DNA of 35,920 bases from Chara braunii (Eukaryota > Streptophyta > Charophyceae > Charales > Characeae): the NCBI GenBank assembly GCA_003427395.1, contig BFEA01000469.1:783953-819872 (forward strand), in the 5' to 3' direction. The position numbers were made by a program, and so were the translations under genes. The notes beneath the pieces were generated by a model. That model saw nothing but the letters and a program-made list of their open reading frames with translations. It ran no database searches and was not told the DNA's origin. Position 1 is the first letter of the stretch. Every line of letters begins with the position of its first letter. This document shows positions 10,222 to 20,621 of this stretch, piece by piece.

Positions 10222-10277
10222 GCACAAATTGATTGATTGATGGATTGATTTATTGATGGCTTGATTTATTGATTCAC
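10222..10277. repeat. Degenerate GATT tandem repeat
   Basis: TTGATTGATTGATGGATTGA followed by several TTGATTTATTGA-like units. Simple-sequence DNA with no coding signal. Confidence 0.8.
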
Positions 10278-10329
10278 AGTGCGCTCCAGATTAGCGTTGC
10301 TCTTCTGGATTAGCGCAGCTCTTCACAGT

Positions 10330-12290
10330 TTATCGCAGCACAACAACATTAGCTGTAGGGGTAGCCTTATCGATGATGTCATCGAGAAGCTGTCGTGGCT
10401 CACAACCCCAATGTAGCCGGTAGGGAGTGAAGCCGGTGGAGGAGTGTACAAAGGTGTTATATAGAAGTTGTGCATGACCTAAATGGAGATCCCAATCCTG
10501 GTGGTCTGGACTGATCACAGGATGCAGCAGCTGGAATAAAATATGGTTCATCACTCCAGTCCGACCATTAGCTTCAGAATGACGTCCAGATGTCATGTTC
10601 AGGCGAGAATGAAGGTAATCCCTGCAGTAGGATTGTCATTCACTGCTGCAAAATCTGGGATCTTGGTCAGTGACTACAGAGGTGGGTGGTCCATGACGTA
10701 TAACCCACCTGTCAACAAAAGTCGTCTGAACGGCAGACACACATGCCTCATTTGGTAAGGGGATGAACTCTGCATATTTGGAGAACCGATCAACACGTAC
10801 CATTATCGGACGCATATCACGGGGTGTGGTCTTACCCTGATCAGTAAAGTCAATAAACACTGACTGTGCAGGTGTTTCAGGTATGGGGAGTGGTTTGAGT
10901 AAGCCAAGGGGAGGTCGACGTACTACCTTATTCCTCTGACATAACTCACAGGTTTCGACATAGTGCAACATGTCACTCCTCATCTCCTTGCAGAAGAAGC
11001 GCTATGACAAGGCTGCATATGATTTGAGGGCACCAAAGTGACTATGAGCATCATAACACTCTGACATCTGAAGTGTTCTCAGCTTGCGGTCCTGGGGAAT
11101 ACACAGGCGTTCCTTGCCTCTGCTGCAAGTATACAGCAGATCTGAAACTAGAGTATATCCTGAATTAGAGGCAGGATCATCCTAAAGATTCCTCACTATG
11201 GGACCAAAAATCAGATCCTGGGGCAGCAGGCGGGCTATGGTCTTCGGAGTCTTTTCTCCAAAAGAGTGAGTAAAGGAGATCAGAAAGAGAGCATCAGGCC
11301 TACGAGAACGGCCATCTGCTACACGATTGTAGCAACCCTTCTTGTGCTTCAGCTCAAAGTCAAACATGTTAATGAACTGAATATAGCAAGCAAGCCTGTC
11401 ATTCAATTCTCCCTGGGACTTCATCCACTGAAGGGGGGAGTGATCTGAGAAGATCTTGAAGTGCCTGCCCCTGAGCGCTGACACAAGACCATAAAGCTCG
11501 TTCTCATAGGCAGAGTGCCGCAACTTCTTTGTCTTGATTTTCTTGCTCATATACTCGATAGGCTGCAGACCATTCCCATCATCCCGCTGAAGTACCGCCC
11601 CTACACCATACTGACTAGCATCAGTGGTGAGCACAAAAGGTAAGGTACGATCAAGTAACTTCAAAACAGGGGCACGAATCAAGCCCTCCTTGAGACATGT
11701 GAAAGCCTCCTGACACTCTGATGTCCAGAGAAAGGAAGTGTCTTTCTTTGTGACGTCAGTCGGGGGTGCTGCAATTGAGGAGTTCTTAATGAACTTCCTG
11801 TAGTAAGATGGAAGACCCAAGAAAGACCGGACATCACAAATGTTAGCAGACTTCGGCCAGTCCTGAACAGCAACAACTTTCATTGCCTCAGGAGCCAACC
11901 CCTCTTCATAAATAATATGACCAGATAGACCACAGAGGGAACTCCAAAAGAGGACTTCTCCCTGTTAATCTTATATTGGTTATCATGTAAGGCCTGGAGG
12001 ACCAGAGCCAGCTGTTGCGCATGCTCCTGGACGGAGCTACTGGATATCAGGATATCATCCAGATAGACAACTACGAACTTGTCCAGGTAAGGCCTAGGTA
12101 TGCGATGCATCTCTGTTTGGAAGGTGCCTGTGGCATTGCAAAGACCGAATGGCATGACCAGGTACTCATAGGTACTATATCTGGTCTTGAAGGTTGTCTT
12201 GTGGACATCGCCTTTAACCATCTCAACCTAGTGATAGTGTTGTCACAATCCACGACAGGTCTAAGATACAGTGGGGGTTGATCCTTTTGG
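10330..12290 (-). pseudogene. pol: Ty3/gypsy chromovirus pol fragment (RT, RNase H, integrase)
   Basis: On minus the order is RT, RNase H, integrase. RT keeps YLVMPFGLCNATGTFQ and the YLDDIL catalytic box, but a deletion near 12200 removes the segment that should carry the first catalytic Asp. After a frameshift near 11890 come the RT thumb (SFLGLPSYYRKFIKN) and RNase H (TTDASQYGVGAVL, NELYGLVSAL, FSDHSPLQWM); about eight residues are missing between the last two. In the same frame follow a decayed HHCC finger (HSHFGALK to CELCQRNK), an integrase core with IDFTD and VVTDQDPRF, and its C-terminal half to 10330. Stops interrupt at 11182 (TAG), about 11003 (TAG) and 10636 (TGA). The catalytic Glu expected in GQTEVMN is Gly here (GRTGVMN; codon 10555-10557). 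No LTR was found on its 3' side. The copy is inactive. Confidence 0.9.
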
Positions 12291-12301
12291 ACCATCCTAT
12301 A

Positions 12302-12660
12302 CAATGGTTGTTCCTCTGCATCTACAAACCTACCCTGTCTTCCATGCATCTAAGTTGTTGCCATTCACGGCAGCTGATGCATTCCCAGGCAGGCCTCCTC
12401 GGTTTGGTCCCCCGATCCCTGGTAAGGGATATGAGGTGGAATCAATTGAGGATGAGAGTGGTACAGGCCTAGACAAAGAATACCTTGTAAAGTTTTCCTA
12501 CCAGCCGCATACTGAAGATCGTTGGTTTACTCGCAAGGAACTTCTTAAGACTGCTAAGTCTGTTGTCCTCAAATATGAGGCAGCGCGGAAGGGAGAATCC
12601 GTTCGACGCTTTGCACACCCACGCCCCTGGCTCGGAGGTCCTCGCTCCGAGGGAGGGTAG
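12302..12660 (+). pseudogene. pol: Integrase C-terminus with chromodomain (chromovirus)
   Basis: The plus-strand frame reads VPLHLQTYPVFHASKLLPF, the conserved end of a gypsy integrase, then a Pro/Gly linker and a chromodomain (YEVESIEDESGTG, EYLVKF, DRWFTRKELL). It ends with a basic tail at the TAG at 12658. Chromodomains in this position direct integration to marked chromatin in chromoviruses. Everything upstream of the integrase end is missing: just left of 12302 the sequence becomes minus-strand RT of what looks like the same family. The ATG proposed at 12271 is therefore not a real start. The 3' end is intact and leads into LTR-like DNA. Confidence 0.85.
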
Positions 12661-13925
12661 GTCTGCAATGACTTGTTGTTTTTTTTGGTCGCCTGTAGCC
12701 TCTCTTGTTGAGGGTGTACTATAGGTAGGATAGATTCATAATTTTGTTTGGCTGAGGGCTAATCGAGAGACCTACCTATAGGGAAAATCCTTGAGGGACA
12801 TATCTGTAAATTCGGGGAAACACAAGTCCATACTAATTGAAATTACCTACAACTACCCTAACTGCGAATAGCAGGCCCGGACTACCTCTAGGACAGACAG
12901 GCCCTACGGGCCTAAGCTAATAGACGGTCCTATAGCTTATAGCCGGGTAGGGACAGGCCCTAGAGGCCGAAACTGAAACGGTACCGATCGGTCCAGTCAG
13001 TCCGGTCTAGGTCGAGTCTAGGCTAGTGTAGGTCATAGTTAGGAGGAGGACATCGGTTCAAGGCTTTTGGCAGTGAGTACCGTGGACATCGCGGCTGCAC
13101 AACGCTTGAACTGGACGTGGAGACAACTTCAACGTTGGAGAAGACGACTATAGTTGGAGCTGCGGAGTGTCACCCATAGCTGGGACTGATGCTGTACTGT
13201 GACAACACGCGGGGCTGCCAGAGGTCCGAGCTATTTGAAGTCTGTTGGAGTCAGGAGAAGTTGGTGCCCTACTGAACCCTCCTCAGGAGTAGGGTTACAG
13301 GGTGTGTGGCGCTGCAGCCATAGCTGCAACTTCTTCCTCAAATATCTTGTCAGGAGAGGTGGCATTGCTGCAGACTTCCACCCGGGAAGTCATCCGACAC
13401 TTCATCATTATTAGACATTGTGGCGCTGGTCTTCTTCTTCATTCTCTGAGAAGCGCTTGGCCTCAGAGGCCTGTTTCAGGGTGGCACTTCCCTCTGGGAG
13501 TAGTATCTGGGTGATGCTGGTTGTTTCAGGGGCTCAGGGGTGAGTTGGCGGTTACTCAGGGTGTGGGGAGTGAAGCGCTGCTCATTTATGAGCAACACAC
13601 CATAGTTCTGGGGTTATTTTGACAATTCAAGACTGTGAGTTTAATAAACAGAGTTAATATTGGGTTTGAACTGTCATTGCTTCATTGTTTCTTGGATGTG
13701 ATCTACTCGGTTTTCTTTTGTGACTGGTTGTGAGGATTCCGTGGAGCGAAGTGCATTTTCAGTGTTCTCTGTCATATCGCATGAACAAGTCTTCCGCTGT
13801 GTTTATCTCTCTCTGTGTGGTGCGATACTCCCATCCTCTCCCCTTGCTTCCATGTATGTATGGGCATACTTGGAAGTCTATGTGTGTGAGTGTTGGTCAA
13901 TCTGACAACAACCAACCAGGTTCAT
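12661..13925 (+). mobile_element. Probable 3' LTR of the chromovirus
   Basis: Non-coding DNA directly follows the chromodomain stop and a purine-rich GAGGGAGGGTAGG that could be the polypurine tract. A polyadenylation-type TTAATAAAC lies at 13640-13648. No second copy exists in the window, so neither end can be fixed; the right limit is a guess, and no target duplication was identified. Confidence 0.4.
13640..13648 (+). promoter_or_regulatory. AATAAA polyadenylation signal in the LTR
   Basis: AATAAA within AGTTTAATAAACAGAG, about 980 bp downstream of the chromodomain stop, suitably placed for 3' end formation of the chromovirus transcript. Confidence 0.4.
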
Positions 13926-14058
13926 AACACACCACTACTGTCTTCAACCGATTAGAACGACCGGTAATGATCGCTGCATCTAGACCGAAACTTGTGCCAA
14001 ATACAACTATAAGGACCGGGCGTTCTATTCGGGTGAAGACGGTAACACTCTCGGGAAG

Positions 14059-14114
14059 GCTCCATCTATTAGCGGGGAGCAGCACCTGCTGCTGGAAAGA
14101 GGGTCCAGCGTCCC
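14059..14114. repeat. Dispersed copy of the LINE-associated motif
   Basis: Matches 2587-2639: GCTCCATCTATT, then GGGAGCAGCACCTGCTG, then GGGTCCAGCGTCCC. The copy has small indels. It may be the last trace of another LINE 3' end. Confidence 0.75.
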
Positions 14115-15240
14115 TGAACATTGTAATTCAATTTGTTGATTGCTTAGTCATATGACGGTGATGACAACCTGCTGCATAGACCATCTGCCCATCACCTATG
14201 TAGGGTGGTAAAACTGTCCAACTTTCTGAGTTGCTTGCTAATCTGACGATCTACTTGGAGCCTGTTCTAGCTTGGAGCCTGATTCTAGCAGATTCAAAGC
14301 AGTGTTTTGCCCGCCAGTCCAAAACCTTTTTCTGAAGCGGGTGACAGGTCCTTGAACCCACCCTGCAGACCCCCTCCCAACCCGCTAGACCTGCCTCTTC
14401 AGCCTTCTAAGGGCCGCCTGGTTCTATCCACGCCCTCTAACCGTCTAGCTGCCGATCCCATTCAACTGTGGAAGATTCACTGTTGCTGGCCCCCTTTCAT
14501 CGTCACCCTTAGCAAGGCACCTGGTCTGTAAAACCCGTCTTGCGGCTCTTCCCGCCCATCCTTTAACCCTGATCCCCAGGTTTCCCATTTCTAGCCCCTT
14601 CTCTCGTGACTCCTTGCTACCGATTGTCATTACGTTTCCATTCCATTCCATCCCAGTTTGACTAAGGGGTTAGATTGCCTACATGATAACCGAAGGAAGG
14701 TGCCCTGCTACTTGTGATTAACTGCCCATAAGACCGATTCTCTATGTTACCCTTGTGCTTATTTCCCCACTTGTTTTGGTGTCAGGTCCGCCTCTTCAGC
14801 CCACATCGTGGCCGCAAGATGAGTACACTTCCCTATTGGAGAAACCAGGACTCTTGGGGGCCGGGGCCACTTCATCAGCCCCCTTAGAGGGCGCTCTTGT
14901 TCGTTAAAGCACTAGTACACGGCCCCAGCTTTGCAGTCCAAAACTTGTCGCCATAAGAAAACGAGACCAAAACGTCAAACACTGGGCCGACCGTTGATAG
15001 ATTGGATCGGCGGTCGCATTTTCGTCTCGCGCTTCCTGAATTTGAGGTGTCAAGCCACGGCCCAGGTGCCCATGTACTGGTGCTTTAAACCTTAAACCCT
15101 AAAATTCATTCTTCGGTGTGTATCTAGTAAAACAGGAGAAGGTATACACCAGTTCCTGGGGCTTTGAACTCCAACTGACTTGTATCTACAGTGGATCTGA
15201 ATCGTAGGAGGACAATGTATCACGGATGACCGGGAAGGGC
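14115..15240. other. Unassigned region
   Basis: No coding or repeat structure I can support. The region is pyrimidine-rich at 14340-14660. One AAACCTTAAACCCTAAAA stretch near 15085-15102 resembles a single telomere unit but is not tandem. Confidence 0.4.
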
Positions 15241-15255
15241 ATTGCGTGACAATGT

Positions 15256-15940
15256 ATGCATTCAGGTGTGGAAAGATCTGCAGAGGATTGTGGCCCGCAA
15301 TCTACCCTCGCTGATTCATCTTTCGTTTCACACTCAGAGCAAACGTATGAGAGAGAGAATTATGAGGCAGATTGCACAGATGTTGGGATCAATCTTCACG
15401 GTGGGGTGGATTATTCATGTCCTACGCAGACACAATCCAAGGCAGGATCAGTAAGGCGTGCGACGGAAGTACCCATTGTCGACACGAGTTATCTGTCAAG
15501 TTTCACCAAATGCTCACACTGGAAATGCGGGAGGTTTCTTTTGTAGGGTCGGGCTTTGGTCCAGGCTGCGTGAAGAATAACTATTGGGAACAACGGATAA
15601 CGCGAGGGAGGCGTCACCAAGAATAACAGGGAGAATATCCCGTATAGTGCGAATGTGGGAACAAACGGAGGCTAGGGCGGTGACCCTACGTGCTATGATT
15701 GTGGCAAGGTCGGTCACATGTCTCGGGATTGTCGGGCTCGGAGGGGACGCCGAGATGGAGAGTACTAAAGCATATGTTAAAAAACTTGTGAGGAAGGACC
15801 AAGAGGTGGTGGAGAAAAAGGATGAAGAACAGAGGAACACTGAGAAGAGCAAGATATGAAACAAGAAGTTGATCTAGCACGAAAGGCAGAAGAACTGAAA
15901 CGCAAACTAGAGAAGAGAAATGGAGGAGGTAGATAATTGC
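15256..15940 (+). pseudogene. Gag-like zinc-knuckle remnant with charged coiled coil
   Basis: At 15691-15732 the plus strand encodes CYDCGKVGHMSRDC, a canonical CX2CX4HX4C nucleic-acid-binding knuckle, followed by RARRGRRDGEY and a TAA. The same frame has a TAG at 15733-15735 minus 60 bases, that is at 15673-15675, just before the knuckle. A second frame continues from about 15754 with a Lys/Glu-rich segment (TKAYVKKLVRKDQEVVEKKD), and a third with ARKAEELKRKLEKRNGG near 15880-15925, suggesting a long charged coiled coil broken by frameshifts. Upstream frames (15256-15546) have no domain I recognise. CCHC knuckles are typical of retrotransposon Gag or LINE ORF1 products; which one this is cannot be told. 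Not functional as it stands. Confidence 0.6.
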
Positions 15941-16466
15941 GAAGGAGGAACTTGCAAGATAAAAGAAGACGTGTGAAGAGAAAGTGGCTCCTTACAAGAG
16001 AATGATAGTCCCATTGAAACATTTCATGAACTTATCCAAAGTTTAATTGCATTTTTGACCTAGGCATGCTTTGCGTATAATTTTATTTTATTTTTGTTAC
16101 ATGAATACAACACTATGTACGTACGTACATGCATTGCATTGTACTCCTATGTGGGCCAGTGTATGTAGGTGTGAGGCCATTAAAATTAAAAATAATATAT
16201 ATATTTTTTGTTTTTACTGTTGAATTGACTTAAAACTTGTGTCTATGTTCATTTTGACATGAACTATCTCGCTGCACGTATTCATGTATGGAACTTGCAC
16301 CGAACAACAAAATACACCTACACACTCTGGTAGCCTAGATATTAAGTGTTTCTTTTTTTGTGTATTTGTTTTGCTCTTGTTTTGGCCGCTTGGTGTTCTA
16401 CGTGTGCGTACAACGTCCCTGGTACGTACTACACGTGTACATCTCGCATACATTGTGTACATGGCA
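15941..16466. other. AT-rich unassigned region
   Basis: Contains GTACGTACGTAC at 16118-16129 and an AT run at 16190-16206. GGTAGCCTAGATATTAAGT at 16328-16346 is nearly identical to the right end of the MITE-like element at 17253. No gene seen. Confidence 0.4.
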
Positions 16467-16474
16467 TATAAAAG
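16467..16474 (+). promoter_or_regulatory. TATA box candidate
   Basis: TATAAAAG in the context GGCATATAAAAGGAGG, 155 bp upstream of the ATG at 16622. A good match to the plant TATA consensus, but no expression evidence. Confidence 0.35.
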
Positions 16475-16621
16475 GAGGGAAGTTGTGCATCCCCGTCTGG
16501 GCGGGGTTGGACGACGACTGTGTTGTCACCCCCCTTGTTAGACGTGGGGTGCCTGCCAGCATGGGCTGCTGTTACTGGCATTGCAGTGGGGAGCAATTGA
16601 AACCCCCCACGTGTGGCCATC

Positions 16622-16777
16622 ATGACAGTCGAGGACCTTGAGCATGCGCCTCTTTTAGCGGGCCCGTTCGAGTTCCTTTGTATGGGGGACATTGAAAAAA
16701 TTCCTCGTCCTTTCCGTCGTGAAACACGGACGGAGGTGTTCAACGTGTATGCGAGACGGTGGGTGATTAACCCATGA
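16622..16777 (+). CDS. Short ORF of unknown function (51 codons)
   Basis: ATG at 16622 to TGA at 16775-16777. The peptide starts MTVEDLEHAPLLAGPFEF and ends TEVFNVYARRWVINP. It has balanced composition, with acidic and hydrophobic residues first, an IPRPFRRETR basic segment, then an aromatic end, and no low complexity. I do not recognise it. A TATAAAAG box lies 155 bp upstream and an ACGT motif (CCACGTGTGG) just before the start. After the stop the frame continues open for about 24 codons. It could be a first exon, a fragment of a transposon gene, or chance. Confidence 0.3.
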   Translation: MTVEDLEHAPLLAGPFEFLCMGDIEKIPRPFRRETRTEVFNVYARRWVINP

Positions 16778-16968
16778 GGCGGAAGAAACCTGAGTGGCGG
16801 GAACCCTCTGCGGGTGCACCGTCCGCCAACCACGAGTCTTTGACATACAATTAATCAGAAGAAAATCCTCATTCTTGGAGTAAAACTTTCCATGTAAGAG
16901 GGAAAATTTAACAAAATGAAGAATAGTATTTTAGTTTTGAACTTCAAAATTGAATGATAGTTTTACGA
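16778..16968. other. Spacer before MITE-like element A
   Basis: AT-rich, no feature recognised. Confidence 0.3.
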
Positions 16969-16975
16969 ATTAAGT

Positions 16976-17051
16976 TGGGTTACCAGTCGGGCCACCCGGG
17001 CCACCTTGTTTAACCGGGTAGCCTGACCGTGCAAGGATCACAGAAGGGCGC

Positions 17052-17086
<35 letters not shown>

Positions 17087-17253
17087 ATCCGAAGAAAACT
17101 GTGTGATGCAGAAAAATAAACTGAGCAACTTTTGCCTCTAGGTCACATCGAAATTTTTTACCAAATTTAAAATAAAAATAAAATATATATATATATATAT
17201 ATATTTTTGGCTTGACCGGGCAAGTTGCCCAGGGCTACTCCGGTAGCCTAGAC
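16976..17253. mobile_element. MITE-like element A, 278 bp, flanked by ATTAAGT repeats
   Basis: ATTAAGT occurs immediately before (16969-16975) and after (17254-17260). The ends are imperfect inverted repeats: left TGGGTTACCAGTCGGGCC, right (reverse complement) TAGGCTACCGGAGTAGCC preceded by three extra bases. GC-rich arms surround a poly-A of 28 (17055-17082) and an AT run (17183-17203). It has no coding capacity. Caution: the right-end sequence together with ATTAAGT also occurs at 16328-16346, so the heptamer could be part of the element rather than a target duplication. Confidence 0.55.
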
Positions 17254-17260
17254 ATTAAGT

Positions 17261-17634
17261 AAATTTTTATTATGAAATGATTTTTAAACCGTGGAAAAAA
17301 AATTATATTAAGTAACCTTTGGAAGATTTTGGGCACATTAATGAAGTATCGACAAACTATATGGGAGCGGGACATTATCCGTAATCGTTTCACTAAGATT
17401 GACGAATGTGTATCGTCTACACTGTACAATATTGTTGTTAGGTCTAAAGAGTGAGATTAGGTGTTTTTTCAAATTTTTCAAGAAGTTTGAACTTCAACAT
17501 GCCAATCCACTTATCAAGAGAGGAGCTACAATATTGTTGCTGGATGAAGACTTTCGGTCTTTAAATGTTTGTCAATCCTCTTCTCCAAAGATGATGACTT
17601 TACGTTAGAAACACATAGATTAAAGAGTTTTTGA
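17261..17634 (+). other. Unrecognised coding fossil split by the next MITE
   Basis: A plus-strand frame from 17399 to 17608 reads FELQHANPLIKRGATILL, a protein-like composition, then stops. Bases on either side of the MITE at 17635-18063 join into ordinary unique sequence when the element and one TTTTTGA copy are removed. Family unknown. Confidence 0.3.
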
Positions 17635-18063
17635 CTAGGTTATCAGTCGTCCGATGGTCGGACGTCTCGATTGGACGTCTCCCCCAACCTTCCGGTAGGG
17701 GGGCTGTCCAGGATCCCGGACAACCACTTTTTGACATTACAAAAAAAAAAAAAAAAAAAAAAAAAAAAGTGTTGCGCATGCCATAGAGATCCTCCATAAA
17801 ACAATTCAGAATTTTCTGAGCATTTGGTGATAGGGTGCTATTTGGGGTGGGAGGGGGGGGTACGAGGGGTTTTGGTGGGGATAAGAGGGGTATAGATGGG
17901 GATTAGAAACTTTGAAGATTTTTATCTTTTTTTCTACTGGCTCAAATGAGCCAAAATTTTGATGGCATACACCTTATGCAAGGTAGAAAACACATGACCA
18001 GACGTCCGGTCGGACATTCCGGACGGTCAGGGGGGTCTCGGATGTCTGGTAAAACAACCTAGC
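17635..18063. mobile_element. MITE-like element B, 429 bp, flanked by TTTTTGA repeats
   Basis: The direct repeat TTTTTGA lies at 17628-17634 and 18064-18070. The ends are inverted: left CTAGGTTATCAGTCGTCCGA, right (reverse complement) CTAGGTTGTTTTACCAGACA with a small gap, continuing as ATCCGA. The first seven bases match exactly and a further stretch matches at 9 of 12. Like element A it has GC-rich arms, no ORF of its own and an internal poly-A of exactly 28 (17741-17768). Its left head resembles that of A (GGTTA, then CAGTCG). The superfamily is not settled: 7-8-bp duplications fit hAT-like or unclassified MITEs. Confidence 0.65.
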
Positions 18064-18260
18064 TTTTTGATGAGTTTGAACTTGAATTTTGTAAGGATGC
18101 TGAAACGAGGCAAAGAAAAAACGAGGGGTAGGAAAGGGAAGAGAGAGAGGAGAGGAAGGAAGGAGCGGGTAAAAGGGAAATCCATTGTGAGTAATGAAGA
18201 ATAGGGTGCGAAGACGATGCGAAAACGGTTTTTTTTCCGTATCAGTTAGAGAAGAGTATT
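18064..18260 (+). other. Purine-rich segment
   Basis: About 85 bp (18100-18183) is almost pure A/G on the plus strand (for example GGGAAGAGAGAGAGGAGAGG). No gene recognised. Confidence 0.4.
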
Positions 18261-20048
18261 ATGATAGTTTTAAAAGAGAAGTCGATAGACCTCGAACAAG
18301 GGGAAGTTCGGGCAGATGGACGAGTGAAGATTAAGTATCAGTGTTGGTCGGCAGTGGTAACGTTCAGCGACAGGACACTTGTTTTGAACCAAGCGAAGCA
18401 GGATTCGAAGAAAACAGGGGATGAAAATGTTTTTAAAGACCATGAAAACGACTCAATTATAGACCACAATAAGATGGTACTTCAAAGGCTATTAAAAATA
18501 CCAAGGTTTGTAATATTCGTAATAAAGATGTCTACATGATAATTGGTAAGTCTGCTTAGAGCAATAGGGTTTTTTGGAGCAAAAATGATTAAGAATGGTC
18601 TGCAAATTAAGATCAACAAGGTTGTTCAAACTTCAAAGGAAGTTTGGAGTAAATATCTGCAAAATAATCATTGTGACGATATCGTTTAATATAAAGGTAG
18701 AAAAAATTGCAGTCACAAGAACACCTTAGATGATTTTCGGTATTGGGGTCAAAGATTCAACGGTAGCTAATGTGATCAACACTAGGATGAGAGTAATCTT
18801 TACTTGGAATAAAATCGTGGGTGAGTGAATAACTTAATATACAACCACCGACATTTTGACTTGACCATGTCAGTGGCTTGTTCTTGTCTTAAATTCCAGC
18901 TTGTGAGGTACAAGGGACAAATACTGACGACGATTGCGGATATGGCCGGTACTTTACATTTTCTATAAAACTTTAATAGTATTTTCAAGGCCCAGAATGT
19001 GACTCGTGCATGTATCAAGGAGAGTTTCTTGCTGGCGACAATTCATTTGAAATAAGGAATGGGTAGTCCAGACTTGGAAAACTATTTAGAAGGTACACAA
19101 CCGATAAGTAAAGCAGGAATGGATTATCAAGTAAGAGAGTAGCCAAGACGGTACAAGGGGTTAGTTATGATAAATTTAAAAGAAAAGTCAATAGACCTCG
19201 AGCAAGGGAAGTTCAGAAAGACGGGCGGATGAAGATGGTCTCAGTGCTGGGCGACAATGGTAGCATTCAATGATAGGGCACTTGTTTTGAACCAAGGAAA
19301 GCAGAATTAAAAAAAAAATGGGGGATGATAATTTTTTTGAAGACCCGGAAGACGACTTAAGGACATACCACAATAAGATGGTACTTCAAAGACTACTAAA
19401 AATACCAATGACTGTAACATCTGTAATTAAAATGTCTACAGAGTGACTAGTAAGTCTGTTTAGAGCAGCACGGCTCTTTGAAGCAAAGAAAATTAAAAAT
19501 GCTCTCCAAATTAAAATCAATAAGGTCGTGTGGAGGAAGTTTGGAGTAAATATCTGCAGAAAAATCATTGTGAAGATATCGTATAATGTAAAAGTAAAAA
19601 CATTTGCAGTGATAAGAGCACCTTAGGCGGTTTCAGATAGCAAGGTCGAAGATTCAACAATAACTAATGCGATCACGACCAGGGCGAGAGTGGTCTTTAC
19701 TAGGAACAAAATCGGGAGTGAGTTAATACACAACCATCATTTTTTTGGCTTTAACATGTCAGTGGTTTATTTTGTCTTAAGTTCCAACTTAAGGCACGAG
19801 GGACACATACTCACGATGATTGCAGATCTGGCCGATACTGTAGATTTTTTATAAAACTCTAAAAATATCTTCAAGAAGGGTCAGAATGTGACTCGCGCAT
19901 GTATCAAGGACCGTATCTCGCAGGCAACAAATTATTTGAAACAAGGTATGAGTAGTCATGCTTAGAAAACTATATAGAAGGTACACAACTGCGAAGTGAA
20001 GTATAGATGGATGATCGAGTAAGAGAGCAGCCAAGAAGATACAAGGGG
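18261..20048. repeat. Tandem pair of a ~0.9-kb unit with fossil coding stretches
   Basis: Unit 1 (18261-19160) and unit 2 (19168-20048) align end to end with many substitutions and small indels. Shared landmarks are CACTTGTTTTGAACCAAG, CACAATAAGATGGTACTTCA, GGAAGTTTGGAGTAAATATC, ATTCAA followed by TAACTAATG, CATGTCAGTGG, and ATACAAGGGGTTAG at the unit end (19152 and 20040). The period is 890-907 bp. Conserved peptide-like strings on plus, such as KMVLQRLLKIP and MD(Y/D)xVRE with PRRYKG, suggest the ancestor was coding, but both units contain stops, several at equivalent positions. I do not recognise the family. Confidence 0.8.
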
Positions 20049-20449
20049 TTAGGATAGATCTAAAACAAATTTGGTAGAGAAGTGGACGACAACCCACACG
20101 GATAGGAGAGCATTTGAAAAGAGGTTACTCACAATGACCAAGAGGAACAAACCATGCTAAAAGTCAAGGGCATGTTCAAAAGTGGACTTCTCAAACGAAT
20201 TTGGCAGAATTCTTAGAGTAATTGCGGTCAGATACATCAAGGCAGCCTGATGAGAATATGCACCTAGAATGCCCACAATGGAAAAAAAAAAAAGATACAA
20301 TAGGGTTCCGATCAAGCAAGTCATATTAAATATATGTTTTTCCATCCTCCTCGTCCCCTTTTCGTTGCGCTTGCCCTGCAGAGCTGTATACGATATCATC
20401 CTCCACTTCTATAGATTCTCTAGTAATTTCAACGCCCTATCTTTAAATT
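20049..20449. other. Unassigned region left of the LINE remnant
   Basis: Contains a short A run at 20281-20293 and no domain I recognise. It may include the decayed 3' end of the interrupted LINE. Confidence 0.3.
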
Positions 20450-20621
20450 TTGCAACGAATAGGAATTGAGGACGAACGCTTTGGCCTAAGGTTTCTTTTC
20501 CTCCCGATAGTCCTTTTTCATGGCCTTCCAGGCTTCTTGAGTGCGGGACCTAATCACCTCCTCTATTGCTTATTGGGTCTGTTGCAAACCGAATCGATGA
20601 TCTCTCATTTCAAAGGAACGC
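20450..20621 (-). pseudogene. C-terminal piece of the LINE ORF2 split by the gypsy insertion
   Basis: On minus this continues, in frame, the LINE reading frame that stops being readable at 33867. Removing the gypsy element and one ACGC copy joins LHILMLAWCAKR (right of the element) to SFEMRDHRFGLQ (left of it), then IEEVIRSRTQEAWKAMKK. One TAA and one TAG interrupt it. A charged helical tail after the zinc-binding domain is usual for plant-type LINE ORF2. Confidence 0.65.
20618..20621. repeat. Target-site duplication, left copy
   Basis: ACGC directly precedes the LTR start TGTGACACCC and is matched by ACGC at 33867-33870. Because the neighbouring bases also agree (AACGC and ACGCT), the duplication could be counted as 4 or 5 bp. 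Confidence 0.75.

Noticed and set aside
15085-15102. Telomere-like AAACCTTAAACCCTAAAA
   Set aside because: Only one to two units and not tandem; chance or a simple remnant.
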